Shown here: in pieces, positions 38,796 through 50,435 of the stretch
Layout of the letters: each line of letters opens with the position of its first letter
Numbering within the stretch: the first letter of the stretch is position 1
Assembly: GCA_021234155.1 (NCBI GenBank)
Contig: JAJEKV010000063.1
Coordinates: 2,944,948-3,008,947 of the forward strand
DNA length: 64,000 nt
From: Isoetes taiwanensis
Lineage: Eukaryota > Streptophyta > Lycopodiopsida > Isoetales > Isoetaceae
Direction: 5' to 3'
Translations under genes and position numbers: made by a program
The notes under the pieces: generated by a model
The model's database searches: none
What the model saw: the letters and a program-made list of their open reading frames with translations, nothing else
What the model was told of the DNA's origin: nothing

Positions 38796-40384
38796 TTGAT
38801 TGGACATTCCTTGTCCTTAAAAACAATACAGTTAGTTAAAGGTAAACCACACACCTCCGCGGATCTCTACATGTAGGTTTTTGGAAATCTCTGAGATCTA
38901 AAGAACATGGACCTAAGAAAAACTATACTTTCAACGATGGACCAAAGCAGCGAATTGGAGTGTGACTCCAAACCAAAAGCGGATACAAATCCACATGTGG
39001 GGAATAAAATCTCGAGAGGATAATCATGATCCAGTGAGGAACCACCGACTATGCATAAGACAACACATCAAGCGTAAACGGGAACCAGGAAGGACAATGG
39101 TGAGCCTTAACAATTGCTCAGCAATAGTCACGGAGGTTCGCTGAGGAGGGAATATTCAAATACGAAAGACACACACAATCTTATAGCTTCTAGATGGACC
39201 ACAACAACCATCCTCATACTAAATGAAATGCTTGGCTCCATAACTTATTTCAAATATCCAGGATAAATAACCGAGAGCCACTTAGACTTGTCAATTTCAT
39301 GAAAAAGAGAAGCCAAACCAAGCAGACTAGAGATGATCACATAAAGAAACAATGCTCAATAATATAGTCATACAGCACACGATGGGCAAGTAACCAAATA
39401 AATATAATTAGAACTTACCTCTTTTTCAAACCGTACTATTAGTTTTTCAAGGCTTCAATGACAAGATAATGCATGTGCCAGATAAATTTGGAAATCTTTT
39501 TATAATACCAATCTTGTTTGACATCAGCAACTTGATAAATCTCGAGTTATAATTGCCATATAACAGTTGTCAATGCAAGGTTCCATAACTTCACATATAG
39601 GTGAAAACGCAAGTGTCTTTTCTGCATACTTCTTCTACAATAGGCTCATATCTCGTAAAACTATGTTATGGTACAATAACTTATAAAGATACAAAACCTA
39701 ATATCAGAATCAAGAATTGCCAAATAGCTCCTATTGTAGTCGAATTCAACTGAAGTTTGAATAGAAAAAGTTAGTGCACAACTTTAACATCTACACAACA
39801 AACACTAAGCTTCATAGAATAGTAAGTTGCAAACAAAGAAAATAAAATCGTATTCTAGCATACCAACATTGGTGTATTTGAGTGATAAGGAGTAAAAGAC
39901 TGGAAATTTTTAAGTTTTCATAAATCCCATATTTTACTCCATCACTAACAACAGTCTGATGCAAGAATTCAATGAATGTTACTAGCATTTCAGGCATAAT
40001 TGTAGATATCATTGATATTAACATCATGCCTAACTCCTAAAATTATTCACAAATATCATGATGTCTGAGATCTTTGTTCAACAAATCAAACTTCGTAAAG
40101 GACTACTCACAACTAAGAAATGGCCATTCTTAGGAAAAAAAAATATGTATATTATAGGGCAATCATGTGAGAAAGTTATCACTCATTATCCTGGCACATA
40201 TCCATATGAAGATTTATGAGACTTGACATCAGGAAACTTGATTCTTGATAATGATCAACTATAGGCCATGTGGTGACCATTGCTTAATCAAAATAGAAGT
40301 GTCTCTCTCCATTCTTGGCGTGACTGCTGCAACAAGTCGTTTGATCTTTTATGTCGTGCAACAAGTTATTCATGATACTACCTC
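38796..40384. other. Intergenic
   Basis: No gene recognised. It could include the decayed 5' part of the LINE that becomes readable at 40,385, but I see no endonuclease motif here. Confidence 0.4.
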
Positions 40385-41700
40385 AAACAAAAGCAGGAGG
40401 AGTTGGTGCAGGAATATTTGAAAGAGCCAAAGGAGTTTTGGAGTAAGTTGAAACAAACTAAACCAGTTAATGTTCCTCTTGCACAAGATTTGTGGAAATA
40501 TAATTCATTATATTATATGGAGAAGATAGGAAATGAAAGGAAAGGAATCTTTGATTTAATTATCATTGAGGATGATGGAATCAATAGGTTGGCCAATAGC
40601 AAGCCACGGGATGCTCAAGGCATGGGAGCTGAGCTCCTAAAATGGACAGATAATAAATTGTACAAAGGGGTCACTCAAATGTTTAATTGCGGCATTGGTA
40701 GAAGGATCTCCAAAAGCGTGGCAAACCAATTGAGTTATGTCAACTTTAAAGGAGGAGACACACAAAATGTAATAACTAATGCATATTGATGGTAAGTGGC
40801 ACGTTCTCAAAGTTATTTACATCAATCATAGAGAAAGGGCTTAGCCAGTGGGCAAAGAAGGAGAATGCAAGAGCAACGACTTAAGCAGGATTCTGAACTA
40901 AAAATATTTACCCTGGACTAACGGCTAACTATAAAGACAATCGTGGATCACGTCAAAGATTACAATAAACCAGTTTATATTCTTTTTGTTTATTTGAAAA
41001 AGGCATTTGATAAAGTGCCGAGGAATAAACTATGGGAAAGAATAGGGCTACTACAAGTACCCATTGTGCTGAAAGCAGCAATGCTGACTTTATATGAGAA
41101 AGTATTAGTGCAATTATAAGTTCCTTTCTTGTTTGATGTCCCTCACAGAATATCTAGTAATATGGGAGTCAAACAAGGTTGCTCACTATCTCCAACGTTG
41201 TTTGGGCTATTCATTGATGGCTTGGACAAGTGGCTCAGAGTGAATGGACGCGAGGGCACAAACTTTAATGGGTATGTGGTAAGACTCTTGATGTCTGCGG
41301 ATGATGTGGTGATATTTTCTTGCTGGCAAACACATATGCAAAAGCACCTTGATGCATTAGTATTGTTTCATATCCACATTGACATGCAGCCGAATTTGGA
41401 TAAGACAAAGGTCATGGCTGTTGGGTACTTAAACGAGAATTCAGCTTTCAATTCAATGGAAATGACATACAAAGTTATGATTCTTATAAATATTTAGACT
41501 TGACTGTACATAGAAATCACAGATGGAATGTATGCATAGCACAGAAGGTGGCTTAAGGCACTGTACCATAAAACCAAAACAAAAAAATCCACCTATGGAT
41601 ATGGATTCTGAAAATTATGCTCTTTTTGGGTTGCGTGAAGGACAAACCTCTGAGAGGTAGGCTGGTGGAATATTATTTTTGTACTGCTGGATGTGCCGAT
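40385..41700 (+). mobile_element. LINE (RTE-like) reverse-transcriptase fragment
   Basis: A 128-codon frame (40,403-40,789) carries the linker before the RT: INRLANSKPRDAQGMGAELL, then LLKWTDNKLYK and VNFKGGD. Motif A is FVYLKKAFDKVPRNKLW near 40,985-41,035. The next frame (41,129-41,497) has GVKQGCSLSPTLFGLFIDGL, and the catalytic box reads SADDV instead of YADDV. LDKTKVMAVGY follows. Downstream, to about 41,700, decayed C-terminal sequence (CIAQKVA) is still visible. At least two frame changes and internal stops show a dead copy, or base errors. The family is distinct from the L1-type pieces at 1-1,010 and 21,780-25,290. Confidence 0.88.
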
Positions 41701-43261
41701 TTGACTGTGTAGATGGTTGATTTATTTAGCATTATGTAAAGTTTTTAGGTGCCTGGGTCGTCATTGATCCTCGCAAGCTTACGTTAAAGGGCCATCCAGC
41801 CATCGAAAGAAAGTACTCTGCCCAATCCCAGATTGAAGAGCGACAACTTCTTCATCCAACCCTAGATTGAAGATCTCTATTATAGATTAAAGAGCAACAG
41901 CTCCTTTGCCCAATTCTACTCTTCTCCAAGCACATAAAATTTGCCAATCAAAATAATTCCTTTGGCTTCAGCCCTCTCCTGGGTCATATTAGGATCATGG
42001 CCTTCGACAGCCACAATGTATTCCCCTAAAACCTCACAAGCAAAGAAAGAGCATGAAATGATTATACCGAAGCTTTTCTCCAATATGCTGAGTACAAATT
42101 GAAGGCCGATACATAAGAAATTATATCATATGTGCCGAGATTCCAGCCCCCGATCAAAAACAATTCTTCATTCACATAGGCACATTGGCAGAGCATTGAA
42201 AAGCTTTGTGGGAAGCCTAGAATTCGAGGAAGCTCTATCCAGCTGTGGTTTCTAAAAATGAATCCAGCATATATAAATGGAAAGGCACCCTCTCTCTTTA
42301 CTTAAAAGATTTGCACGTACAATTACAAAGCCTTGTGGGATACTCATAAAACAAAGGATTGTGATTGCATTTCATCTCTTACCAAACTTCTTTGCATTCG
42401 ACATGGTCTTAATTAAAACCCATGACTCTTCCATCCTTGCAGGATCCACTAAATTGGGAATGAATAGTCGCGACAAATCTAGCGAGATTGAATGTTATTC
42501 TGTAATTAAGTATGTCTCTACCCACATGCATTCACTTTACTATTTTACTTGTCTGAGACAATCATACTCTATGGGTATGAGGTTTTACCTTTACACAGAT
42601 TATCTAGCCACAAAGGGCCTCACCGGGAGGGTTGTGAACATGTATTAAAGAAATTCTTGAGACAAGAAACAAGTGTGAAAATGTAGACTCGATTCCAAAT
42701 CTGTTATATGGTGTATCAGATAAATTAATAATGAAAAAGGTTGAGACAACAAGATGATGTTCACGCATAAGAAAGTAAGGTACTAGTGATATGGATGTTA
42801 TCTGCAGTGTTAATTTTAATGGTTGACAGATGGGATATATTTGTGAGAAGTAGTAGATATGATGCAGAATGTGTGATTTAAATAGAAAGTGAAAGCAAAA
42901 ATATGGTTGAACCTACAGTCTAAGATGAGTATGTACAAATAGAATATGAATTTGATGTTGGCACAAGCAGTACATTTGCCAGCAAATATCTCTGTGGTTA
43001 AAAGGCATGAATGTGAAGCAAATACACACATAGGGACAATAAGAAATGTTCTTGAAAACAAAATTTGTAAAGCATGTGGGAGTAATGTATGGAGGTATTA
43101 TTATTTAATTTATAGACTTTATTATATGATTTTGAGAGTGCTGATGATTGGGAAGAGAAATCACGGGTTGGGAAGACGGTTGGGGTTGTGGCCGGATGAC
43201 AGACGGACAGGTAAATATCTTTAGGTATCCCAATTCTTCTTTTTTCTCATTGTATTAGCCC
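41701..43261. other. Intergenic, possible decayed element
   Basis: No gene I can name. The 123-codon frame at 42,277-42,648 has no clear motif. The order of short peptide-like patches at 41,990-42,330 is faintly reminiscent of a copia-type gag, but that is too weak to call. Confidence 0.35.
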
Positions 43262-43340
43262 ATTGTATGGGTCCCATGACCTATTGGTCTCCTTGGACGT
43301 TAAAAAAACTATTCTATTCTATTCTATTCTATTCTGAATT
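43262..43340 (+). mobile_element. TTCTA-tailed short element, 3'-end fragment outside the palindrome
   Basis: TGGGTCCCATGACCTATTGG, then TCTCCTTGGACGTTAAAAAAA and five CTATT units. This is the family's 3' core plus tail, here outside the inverted repeat, so the family is dispersed and not a peculiarity of the arms. A CT-rich low-complexity stretch follows to about 43,540. Confidence 0.75.
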
Positions 43341-43835
43341 CAAATCAAATCAATTCAGTTCTCTTCTTTTCTTCTCTCTCTATTATTCGCTTACTAAATT
43401 CTCTCCCTATTCTATCTCTATCCCATCTCTATCCTCTCTCCACATTTTCTTTCACTATTCTCTACCTCTTCTCTCTCTTTATTTTCTCTATATTCTATCC
43501 TCTATCTCTATTCTCTTCTCTCTCTTTTATGGGATATTTCTAGTTCTTGCAGATCTGGGTAGGAAGTAGCAACAGATCTGGCCACGAGGTATTTCCTGGA
43601 TTTAATTTGCTGGATGTACTAGAATCTTCTGGGCTACTAGCAGATTTGAAATTTTTAACCTTGGCAAACAAGGTTTTTTCCCACGGATCTGGTCTTGCTA
43701 GGCATGATCATCATGCTCCTTAGGGCTCTCCTTCTTGGGTTTGCTTTATAGAAATTCTGTTTTGATCAAATGAGTTGCTTGATCTCATGAATATCTATGA
43801 AGATGATGCCCGATTGCTTGAAGATAACAAGACTT

Positions 43836-44090
43836 TTTTTTTGTGCAGCCTCAGAAATGCTACTATCCGCTCCTTCCTGACTCAGAAGGCCACCAAGAAG
43901 GTTTTGGGTCTGTCCAAGACAGACCACACAATGGGATAACACAATTCTACAGAATGAAGAGGGCAAGCTTTGAGAAATTTATAAGTCTTGTTGTTTTTTA
44001 TCTCCATAGGCCGGGTCAGAAAGTTCGAGCCCTTGTTGATCCTAGGAAAGCAGTAGCAATAGTTCTTTATAATTTATCTCATGGATAAAA
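43836..44090 (+). pseudogene. PIF/Harbinger transposase, N-terminal fragment
   Basis: Reads QFYRMKRASFEKFISLVVFY, then LHRPGQKVRALVDPRKAVAI and VLYNLSHG before a TAA. This matches the helical region before the DDE domain in plant HARBI1-like nucleases (an R/K-M-SFEKL block and a PRKAVAIVLYRLSHG block). The first part of the frame (43,843-43,920) is not recognisable. The rest of the protein resumes 5.7 kb downstream at 49,750. The two pieces have the same orientation and meet at roughly the right point, which suggests one gene split by insertions. Confidence 0.75.
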
Positions 44091-44567
44091 CCATTGAGAC
44101 GGATTATAAAGGAAAATCAGTCAGAAATGCAAATCCGTCGGACATCAAATTCCGGACAAAGAGCCATCGGACAAAATTGTCGTCGATGTCGATCAAAAGA
44201 TCATCGGCAGATCCGATCTTTGGGGATCTTTCAAAGAATAAAGTCAAAATCAGTTAAAACAAAGTCGTCGGCAAATCAACAAAATCGGTCAAATCGCTCA
44301 AAAAATCTGGCAGAGTTGGGGGAAAGAGATGAAGGGGGGAAGGAGGGAAAACCAAAATAACTAAAGGGAATATATCCTTGAGATTAAAAATGATAATATT
44401 AAAATATCATTAATAATTAATTTAATTAAATATAAAATAATTTAATTAATTTAATAAAAAAACCATGTTCTCGACTACTGAGTCGAGAATTGATAATATA
44501 ATAACCAACGCAACACCATTGGCATTAATAAATAATATAACCATGGAACCAACACATTTTAAATTAA
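44091..44567. other. Non-coding between transposase halves
   Basis: Bases 44,100-44,340 hold a repeated TCGTCGGCAAATC-type pattern. Bases 44,380-44,460 are almost pure A/T (TTTAATTAATTTAAT). At 44,468-44,490 sits TCTCGACTACTGAGTCGAGA, a small palindrome with the same core as the array at 48,600-49,015. No gene. Confidence 0.5.
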
Positions 44568-44872
44568 ATCCCTTAAACCCCTTTGGTTTGGGTGCATATT
44601 CACGGGGGTGACTCAGACATCGAAGTGTCAGGATTGGCATATTAGCCCCATATTCCTTAATCTACACCGTCGTAAAGTTCCTCATTATTTGTGGGGTATG
44701 CAAGTACAAGATTTGCTATCTTGTATAACAAGATTATAAAAATACTATAAGATTTCAACGGAATACTATATGGTGTTAGTTTTAAAACCGTGCAAAATAT
44801 TGAGGGCTCTTGCTTGCCCTCACGATGCACCCAGGTGTGAATATGCACCCCAAACCAAAGGGGGTTTTAGAG
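44568..44872. mobile_element. MITE-like element with about 40-bp terminal inverted repeats
   Basis: The left end TTAAACCCCTTTGGTTTGGG, followed by TGCATATTCAC, is matched in inverted orientation at the right end by GTGAATATGCACCCC, then AAACCAAAGGGGGTTTTAG. Total length is about 305 bp with no coding sequence. The interior (44,690-44,800) resembles 5,150-5,275 in the left arm, so the family has other members. A flanking TAA/TTA-type duplication is possible but not clean. By size and structure a non-autonomous DNA element; the superfamily is not certain. Confidence 0.75.
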
Positions 44873-47800
44873 ACATGTTGACTAATGATTACTATTTATT
44901 AATGTCAATAATGGTCTAATGTTGGTGTATATAAGCCCTTGGACCATAAAAAAGCAGGCGTGAGAATATATATGAGACATGTAATAATAGCGTGTAGCAA
45001 AGATTATCACAATTGGGCACCTTGTTTATGGAAAACTATTCAAATCTCCGAGAATCAAAATATACAATCTTAATTTATGAAAAAAAGTAGAGAACATAGT
45101 TAATATAATAGGTTACGTGACCTTACAGGTGCTTTCATGTGCATGCAATGTTTTTGTACATTAAGCACTTGTAGCAGTTAGTATGGTCTTTGATGAAAAT
45201 CATTACAAAAGGCTGGCGGGGAGTTGCACAATATGCGCGCTCGCTTTCTTGATGCTGAAACTCATGACTTCTTTCAAAACTTCTTCCATGCATCTTCGTC
45301 ACTCTCCTTGCATAGAAGCTTCTCTTCTTCAGGATCTATGAATTTCTGCGCTGGTCAACCAAAGATGTTCTATCTACCGTGTACCTTGAAGAAGACTTCG
45401 GCAACTTCATTAGACCTACAACAAATTATGTAAGTGTTTAGCATGATATCTAGGCCATGGTTCACGCTCTTGGCTACATAAATTCTCGCGTCACCTTCAA
45501 GGACCTCCTAATCTGTTCATGATCATGAAAACATTTTAAGCTAACTCTATGTGCTCATGGAAGCAATCAGCAAGAGAGGACCTGTTGCTCTTCAGCTGTA
45601 CACATGAGCAGAGGAACAACACTTCCACATGCTATTGGTATCCGGTGCGTGTCAAGACCAATATCCCTAAGGATGAATTACCTCGTCTAGTCTTTGTAAT
45701 GAGTGGTACATTTGTACTGATTTGCATGGATTGTGGAGGAGATTTTGAAACTATTGTTGAGTTGGTCTAAGTGGTGAACCGAGGCTAAAAAATGATTTAG
45801 ATCAGCAAGCAAGAAGACATTGTCGAGACCAATCAATTGCGACGTTGAATTTTGTTCTTGTGGGAAGAAAGCGGCTTCTAAGGTGCTTGCCAAAAGGTCT
45901 TAATGCTTATTTGAGAATACATTATCCTTGGGAAGAGGCAGTTTATACGAGCCCTTTGGAGAGGCAAACAAGCGATTGGAGAGCTTTGCTGATTTCACAA
46001 AGTATTCAGATTATTGACTCATAGAATACTTGCTTCCATTATCCCTAAATCAATTATTGGAAAAATGGCCCAAAAGCATAACTGAGAATACGTATTCTTT
46101 AATAGCATCCATCGTGAAAGAGTTAAAGAGAATGCTGTAGAAAACAATGCTTTAACCATTAACGTATATTTAGGAAGGTATGAATAATGTGAAGAGGGTA
46201 AAACAAGCGAGAGGCCTCTGGCGTCTGACAGATCAATCAGGCAGATCAATGCATGACTACGGAGTCACATTTACTACGTTTTTAAAAGATAGGCCATTCG
46301 GAGGATGAATGATTGCTTTCCCGAGGAGAAGAAACCATGTACCTTCTTACCTTGCCCGGTGGAAGCTTAGGGCCTTTGCATAAGAGCATTACTACAACCA
46401 TGGAAAATGCTTAGCCCGTCAAATCCCTCCATGGTTACGCCATTCTTGAAAATTGCCCGCAGGCTGACGGGAAAAATAAACCCCAGCCATCCAATCCCTC
46501 CATGGATTTGCGCCATTACTTGAAATTGCCTGAAGCGGGGCGAAGAACAACCCGAGGCGATTTGGGGTATCATTTTAGGAGGAGAACCCTAAAGTAAAAG
46601 CTCTCGAGCCTTGCATGCCATGTTAGAAATTTTTTATTTTTGAAGGGATAAACCATTGTCTAAGTGCCATAAAAATAATGGCGTATCACGCCCTCTGAAT
46701 ATGCGCATTAGTACATCAATTGAAATACCACAAAAATCATATGAAAACCTTAGTGGCATTGCAAAAATACAAAGGAAACCCCTGTTATTATGCTACATAT
46801 TCTTTCACCGCGAAGCAATTGCACTAACTCTTGCAATGGAGTCACAAAGGTTAAACGTTGAGAATTGATAAGTCTTTCACGCAAAGCAATTGCACTTACT
46901 CCTTTAACCAAAGCGAATGAATCACATATACGTATCTCTGGTTCTCACGATTTGCAATTTGATTGCAATTGACGATTAAGCGGCAAATCCACCCACCGCA
47001 AAAATGGGTGCAGACGGCGGCTCCCATAGATATACATCTGGGTTCTAATTAATTCTGCCCGAGCGTCGGACCTGAAAGCGAGAAGAAAATGTCTTGAAGT
47101 TTCAGCCTCAAGAGAAATGGGGATGAAGGCAAGCACAAATCGAGCTCAAATCCGGGCAATCCACGGCAATGGGCTCGAGGCATTCTGTGGCCTGTCAGCC
47201 AGATTCAAAGTACATAGCGAGGAGTGCATGGAGGAAGGAAGAATTATGGCCGAGAATCGAGAAGCGGAAATCTGAGATGTGGAGGTGAAAATGAGGTAGG
47301 CGATGGCTGTAAGATACATCCCATGGCCCGCCCGACTTCGAAAGCCATAGCGGCCTCAGCTTTGACAACGTATTCTCCCACCTAAATGTCACCACCATCA
47401 AGCGGTAGTTCTCTATTCCTTCAATGTCAAGGTATAATTTGTAAGATTTTGGGATTCTGCTCCAGCATTTTAGTATTGTTTGATTCCTTCCTTTCCCCTA
47501 GCCATTGCCGGCTAAGCCCATCTGGCGCATATTTCTCAATTTAGATTTTGTCTGCATTGCATTTTTCTCCACATGGACGCCCTTTTTTCTCGATCTTGAC
47601 TCCTTCCGGTCGGCTCCTTTTTGCCACTGTTTAGGTCACGCTTTTGGAGTCGGTGCTGATCCAACATGTCAGAACTTGGCATGTAGCTCCTCTTCTTTGT
47701 GTTTGGCTATGGCTATGAATGTATAAATGGAGAGCGAAGATGGAGATGGAGCACCACATACTGAGTTGCTGCACCGCTAGGTCATTGCAGCCGAAGAGAT

Positions 47801-48279
47801 ATGAAGATCCCACATGAATCGGCTGAAGAATCGGCTGAAGAAAGGAGGCTTGCAAGATCTGCCCGGAACGAGTGCTTTCTCCTTTCCGAAGGTGGTACAA
47901 GCGGGATCAGCGGCACAAAAGGTGTGTACCAAATTTCAAAATTCAAATATTGGGGGAAAAAGAATTTGAGGGTGCAAGAAACAATTAGAATAAGTCTTGG
48001 GGAAAAGTGAGAATTATAAGAAACTTGAAAATAAGTCCGTGAGTTTTGAAGTCTATATGTTGTATAATGCATTATTATTAATGGTTATGTAAGGGTAAGT
48101 AGGAATTAAATTATTTTTAGGTTGGTATAATGTGCATTATAGGTGCATATGATGTCCATTAGATAAATACATGGGAGGAATCTGTTATCATAGAAAATAC
48201 GCTAGGATATTTATGGGAGGGTAATTTTTCATACAGAAAATACATAAAATATTGTGTTTTATTAAAAATACATAGTATA
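44873..48279. other. Intergenic between transposase halves
   Basis: No gene recognised. A degenerate direct duplication of about 75-80 bp lies at 46,410-46,550 (AATCCCTCCATGG at about 46,420 and 46,493, each followed by a CGCCATT-CTTGAAAATTGCC-like block). Small frames elsewhere lack motifs. I did not find a long terminal repeat pair that would define a single insertion. Confidence 0.45.
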
Positions 48280-48505
48280 ATATGGTATTAGTGCTAATAC
48301 TAATGTGTGCTATTATAAAAATGCTAATGTGTGCTAATACTAATGTGTGCTAATATGCTAATGTGTACTAATGTATAAAAATGCTAATGTGTGCTATCTT
48401 GATTGTGGTAGTATAAAAGTACTAATTGTGTGCTAATTATTGGTAGTATAAAGTACTAATGTGTGTGCTAATTAAAGGGTGTGCTAGTATGAAATGCTAA
48501 TGTGG
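48280..48505. repeat. AT-rich tandem array of TGCTAATGTG units
   Basis: Roughly 15 degenerate copies of a 10-14-bp unit, for example GCTAATGTGTGCTAATACTA, interleaved with TATAAAAATGCTAATGTG. No coding content. Confidence 0.85.
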
Positions 48506-48599
48506 ATGAATAGAAAATGATGGAAAATTAGATGGATAGATAGATAAAATGATGCTCATAAAAATAATCTACGGCCCTTGAAATTGCCTTTTTACTCTT

Positions 48600-49015
48600 A
48601 AACGCCTTTCTCCTTTCATGAGCAGAAAGGCCCTAAAACATGCGTTTTAGCTTTTGTGCCTTTCTCGACTTCAGCGAGAGTCGAAACCCTTCAACCCCTA
48701 AAACCTGCATTTTTAAACTGAGCTGCCTTTCTCGACTCATGAGTAGAAAGATATCTGACCTAAAACTATGTTTTAAAGCTTTGAGCTACCTTTCTGTTCC
48801 TTGGTCGAGAACCGACCCCTAAAGCTGGCGTTTTTAAGCTTTGAGCTACCTTTCTCGACTCTGGCGGTCGAGAAAGTCCTCCCGGAAACCCTAAAAGCCG
48901 GCGTTTTTAAACTGTTGCCTTTCTCACGACTTCGCGAGTCGAAAAGTACTCTGACCTAAAACTGCGTTTTTGCTTTGTTGCCTTTCTCGACTTCGCTTGA
49001 GTCGAGGCTCTGAAC
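48600..49015. repeat. Tandem array of about 62-bp hairpin-forming units
   Basis: Seven units begin at about 48,604, 48,658, 48,725, 48,787, 48,848, 48,918 and 48,981 (spacing 54-70). Each has a CCTTTCTCGACTC half, a short variable centre and a GAGTCGAGAAAG-type half, then CCTAAAACTGCGTTTTTAAG. The inner palindrome is conserved better than its centre, which suggests either a structural role or a recombination intermediate. The same palindrome core appears singly at 44,468. Confidence 0.85.
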
Positions 49016-49749
49016 TGTATTTTCAAAAATGGCCCTAAGAGCGTGTTTATTTTATTTTTGCACATCGCATCACTTGACTAACTTGTTTTGTCTTTTCGGT
49101 CCTTCGACCGGATGGTATTGCATGCTTGGGAGCAATGAAAGACTAGTTCATTGAAGAAAAAGATGCGAAGAAGATTGGTGACATCGGTTGGACATACAAA
49201 CCGTGGCCTATGAAGACTACTCATACAAATTTCTATCGTCGCTAAGTTGCTCCGTGACTTGAATGGCCGAGCTCAGCGCCCGTTCACGATGGAGTTGGTT
49301 CATGTGTGAAGGTGTAATCATTGTAAATATCACGACCACTATGGTCTTCACCTTGTAATGTATATTATGTGAGCCCATTTGTAAATATAAAAGGCATCCT
49401 CAAACTAGTATTCTTTGGTGATTAAGTACACACAATTTGCTTAATTTTTATTTGGAATTTATGATCTCTTGTCTACCCTGAAAATAGGCAAAAAGTCTTG
49501 GTGAGAATTCACCCTCCACCTTGAATAACTCTTACGAATGACAAATAAGCCCCAAAACAGGGACTCGACTTCGATATCCAAGAAGTGGGAAAGCTTGGAT
49601 GCAGTTTCAGACAAAATTTGAATTAAGGACGATTTTGAATTCGGGTTGCTCACTTACGTAACAAAAATATGAGGGTTAGAAAAAAAGTAGAATGGGAATG
49701 AGTCCCACTTTAGTGCATCTGACTTCACTTTGGCTTTTAACGCCGAAGA
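49016..49749. other. Non-coding before transposase catalytic half
   Basis: No gene. A TGTAAATATAAAAGGCATCC stretch at about 49,380 resembles a TATA region and could belong to a solo long terminal repeat, but I found no partner. Confidence 0.4.
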
Positions 49750-50435
49750 CCATGTTATACTTTAGATTTATTGCAATGCCAATAGCCAAAGGCTGCTAGA
49801 AATTATTGGAGATTTTAAGGAAGCCACATGCATAGACAATATTTTTGGGGCTATAGATGGTTCTCACATGTTTTTGTACAAGAAACCATGGAAAAAAGAC
49901 CATGGAGATGATTATTACAATAGGCACAAAAGACATTCTTGTCTTATGCAAGGAGTAATTCTTTATGATAGAGCTCATCAATGTTTTTGTCACATCCAAG
50001 AACATGAGTGCATCCATGATGCAAACCAATTCAGAAGAGCGGCTTATGCAGGAAACTGGTACCAAAGCAGATCATCACCGGGAACCAATTGTCATCTTGT
50101 GAATAGTAGAACGTGTCAAGGTCCTCACTTACTAATCATGGCATGCAATTCTCCTATGTTGCTTAGATGCATTATGGCCAGTAGAATTTCCTTTTGAAAT
50201 TATTCTTTCTTCTATGGGGCCTTTTGCAAGGTTCAACAAAAGGATATGCAGAGGCAGGGTTTTTGTTGAAAATGGATTTGGTATTGTCAAGGAAAAGTTC
50301 AGAATTTTGAAGTCCCTGAATATTCATGGTGCTTTATGGAATTTCTGCATAATGGAGGACCTTGGCATGGAAATGTTATCTATTGAGCAGGATTTGCCTC
50401 AAGTTCATTATGAGAACGCTTTGGCATATATATGA
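49750..50435 (+). pseudogene. PIF/Harbinger transposase, DDE catalytic fragment
   Basis: Reads IIGDFKEATCIDNIFGAIDG with SH following (first catalytic Asp), then DDYYNRHKRHSCLMQGVILY, ECIHDANQFRRAAY (second Asp), a frame change near 50,175, then EFPFEIILSSMGPFARFNKR and VFVENGFGIVKEKFRILKSL (catalytic Glu in the VENxFG motif). This is the plant HARBI1-like DDE_4 nuclease domain, which cuts and rejoins DNA in the parent element. All three acidic residues are present but fall in two frames. The matching N-terminal piece is at 43,836-44,090. Confidence 0.88.

Noticed and set aside
41990..42650. Copia-type gag remnant
   Set aside because: Only vague peptide resemblance across several frames, with no nucleocapsid zinc knuckle or protease motif.
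44091..49749. Single LTR retrotransposon inserted in the Harbinger gene
   Set aside because: I found no pair of long terminal repeats, no primer-binding site and no gag-pol motifs in the interval.
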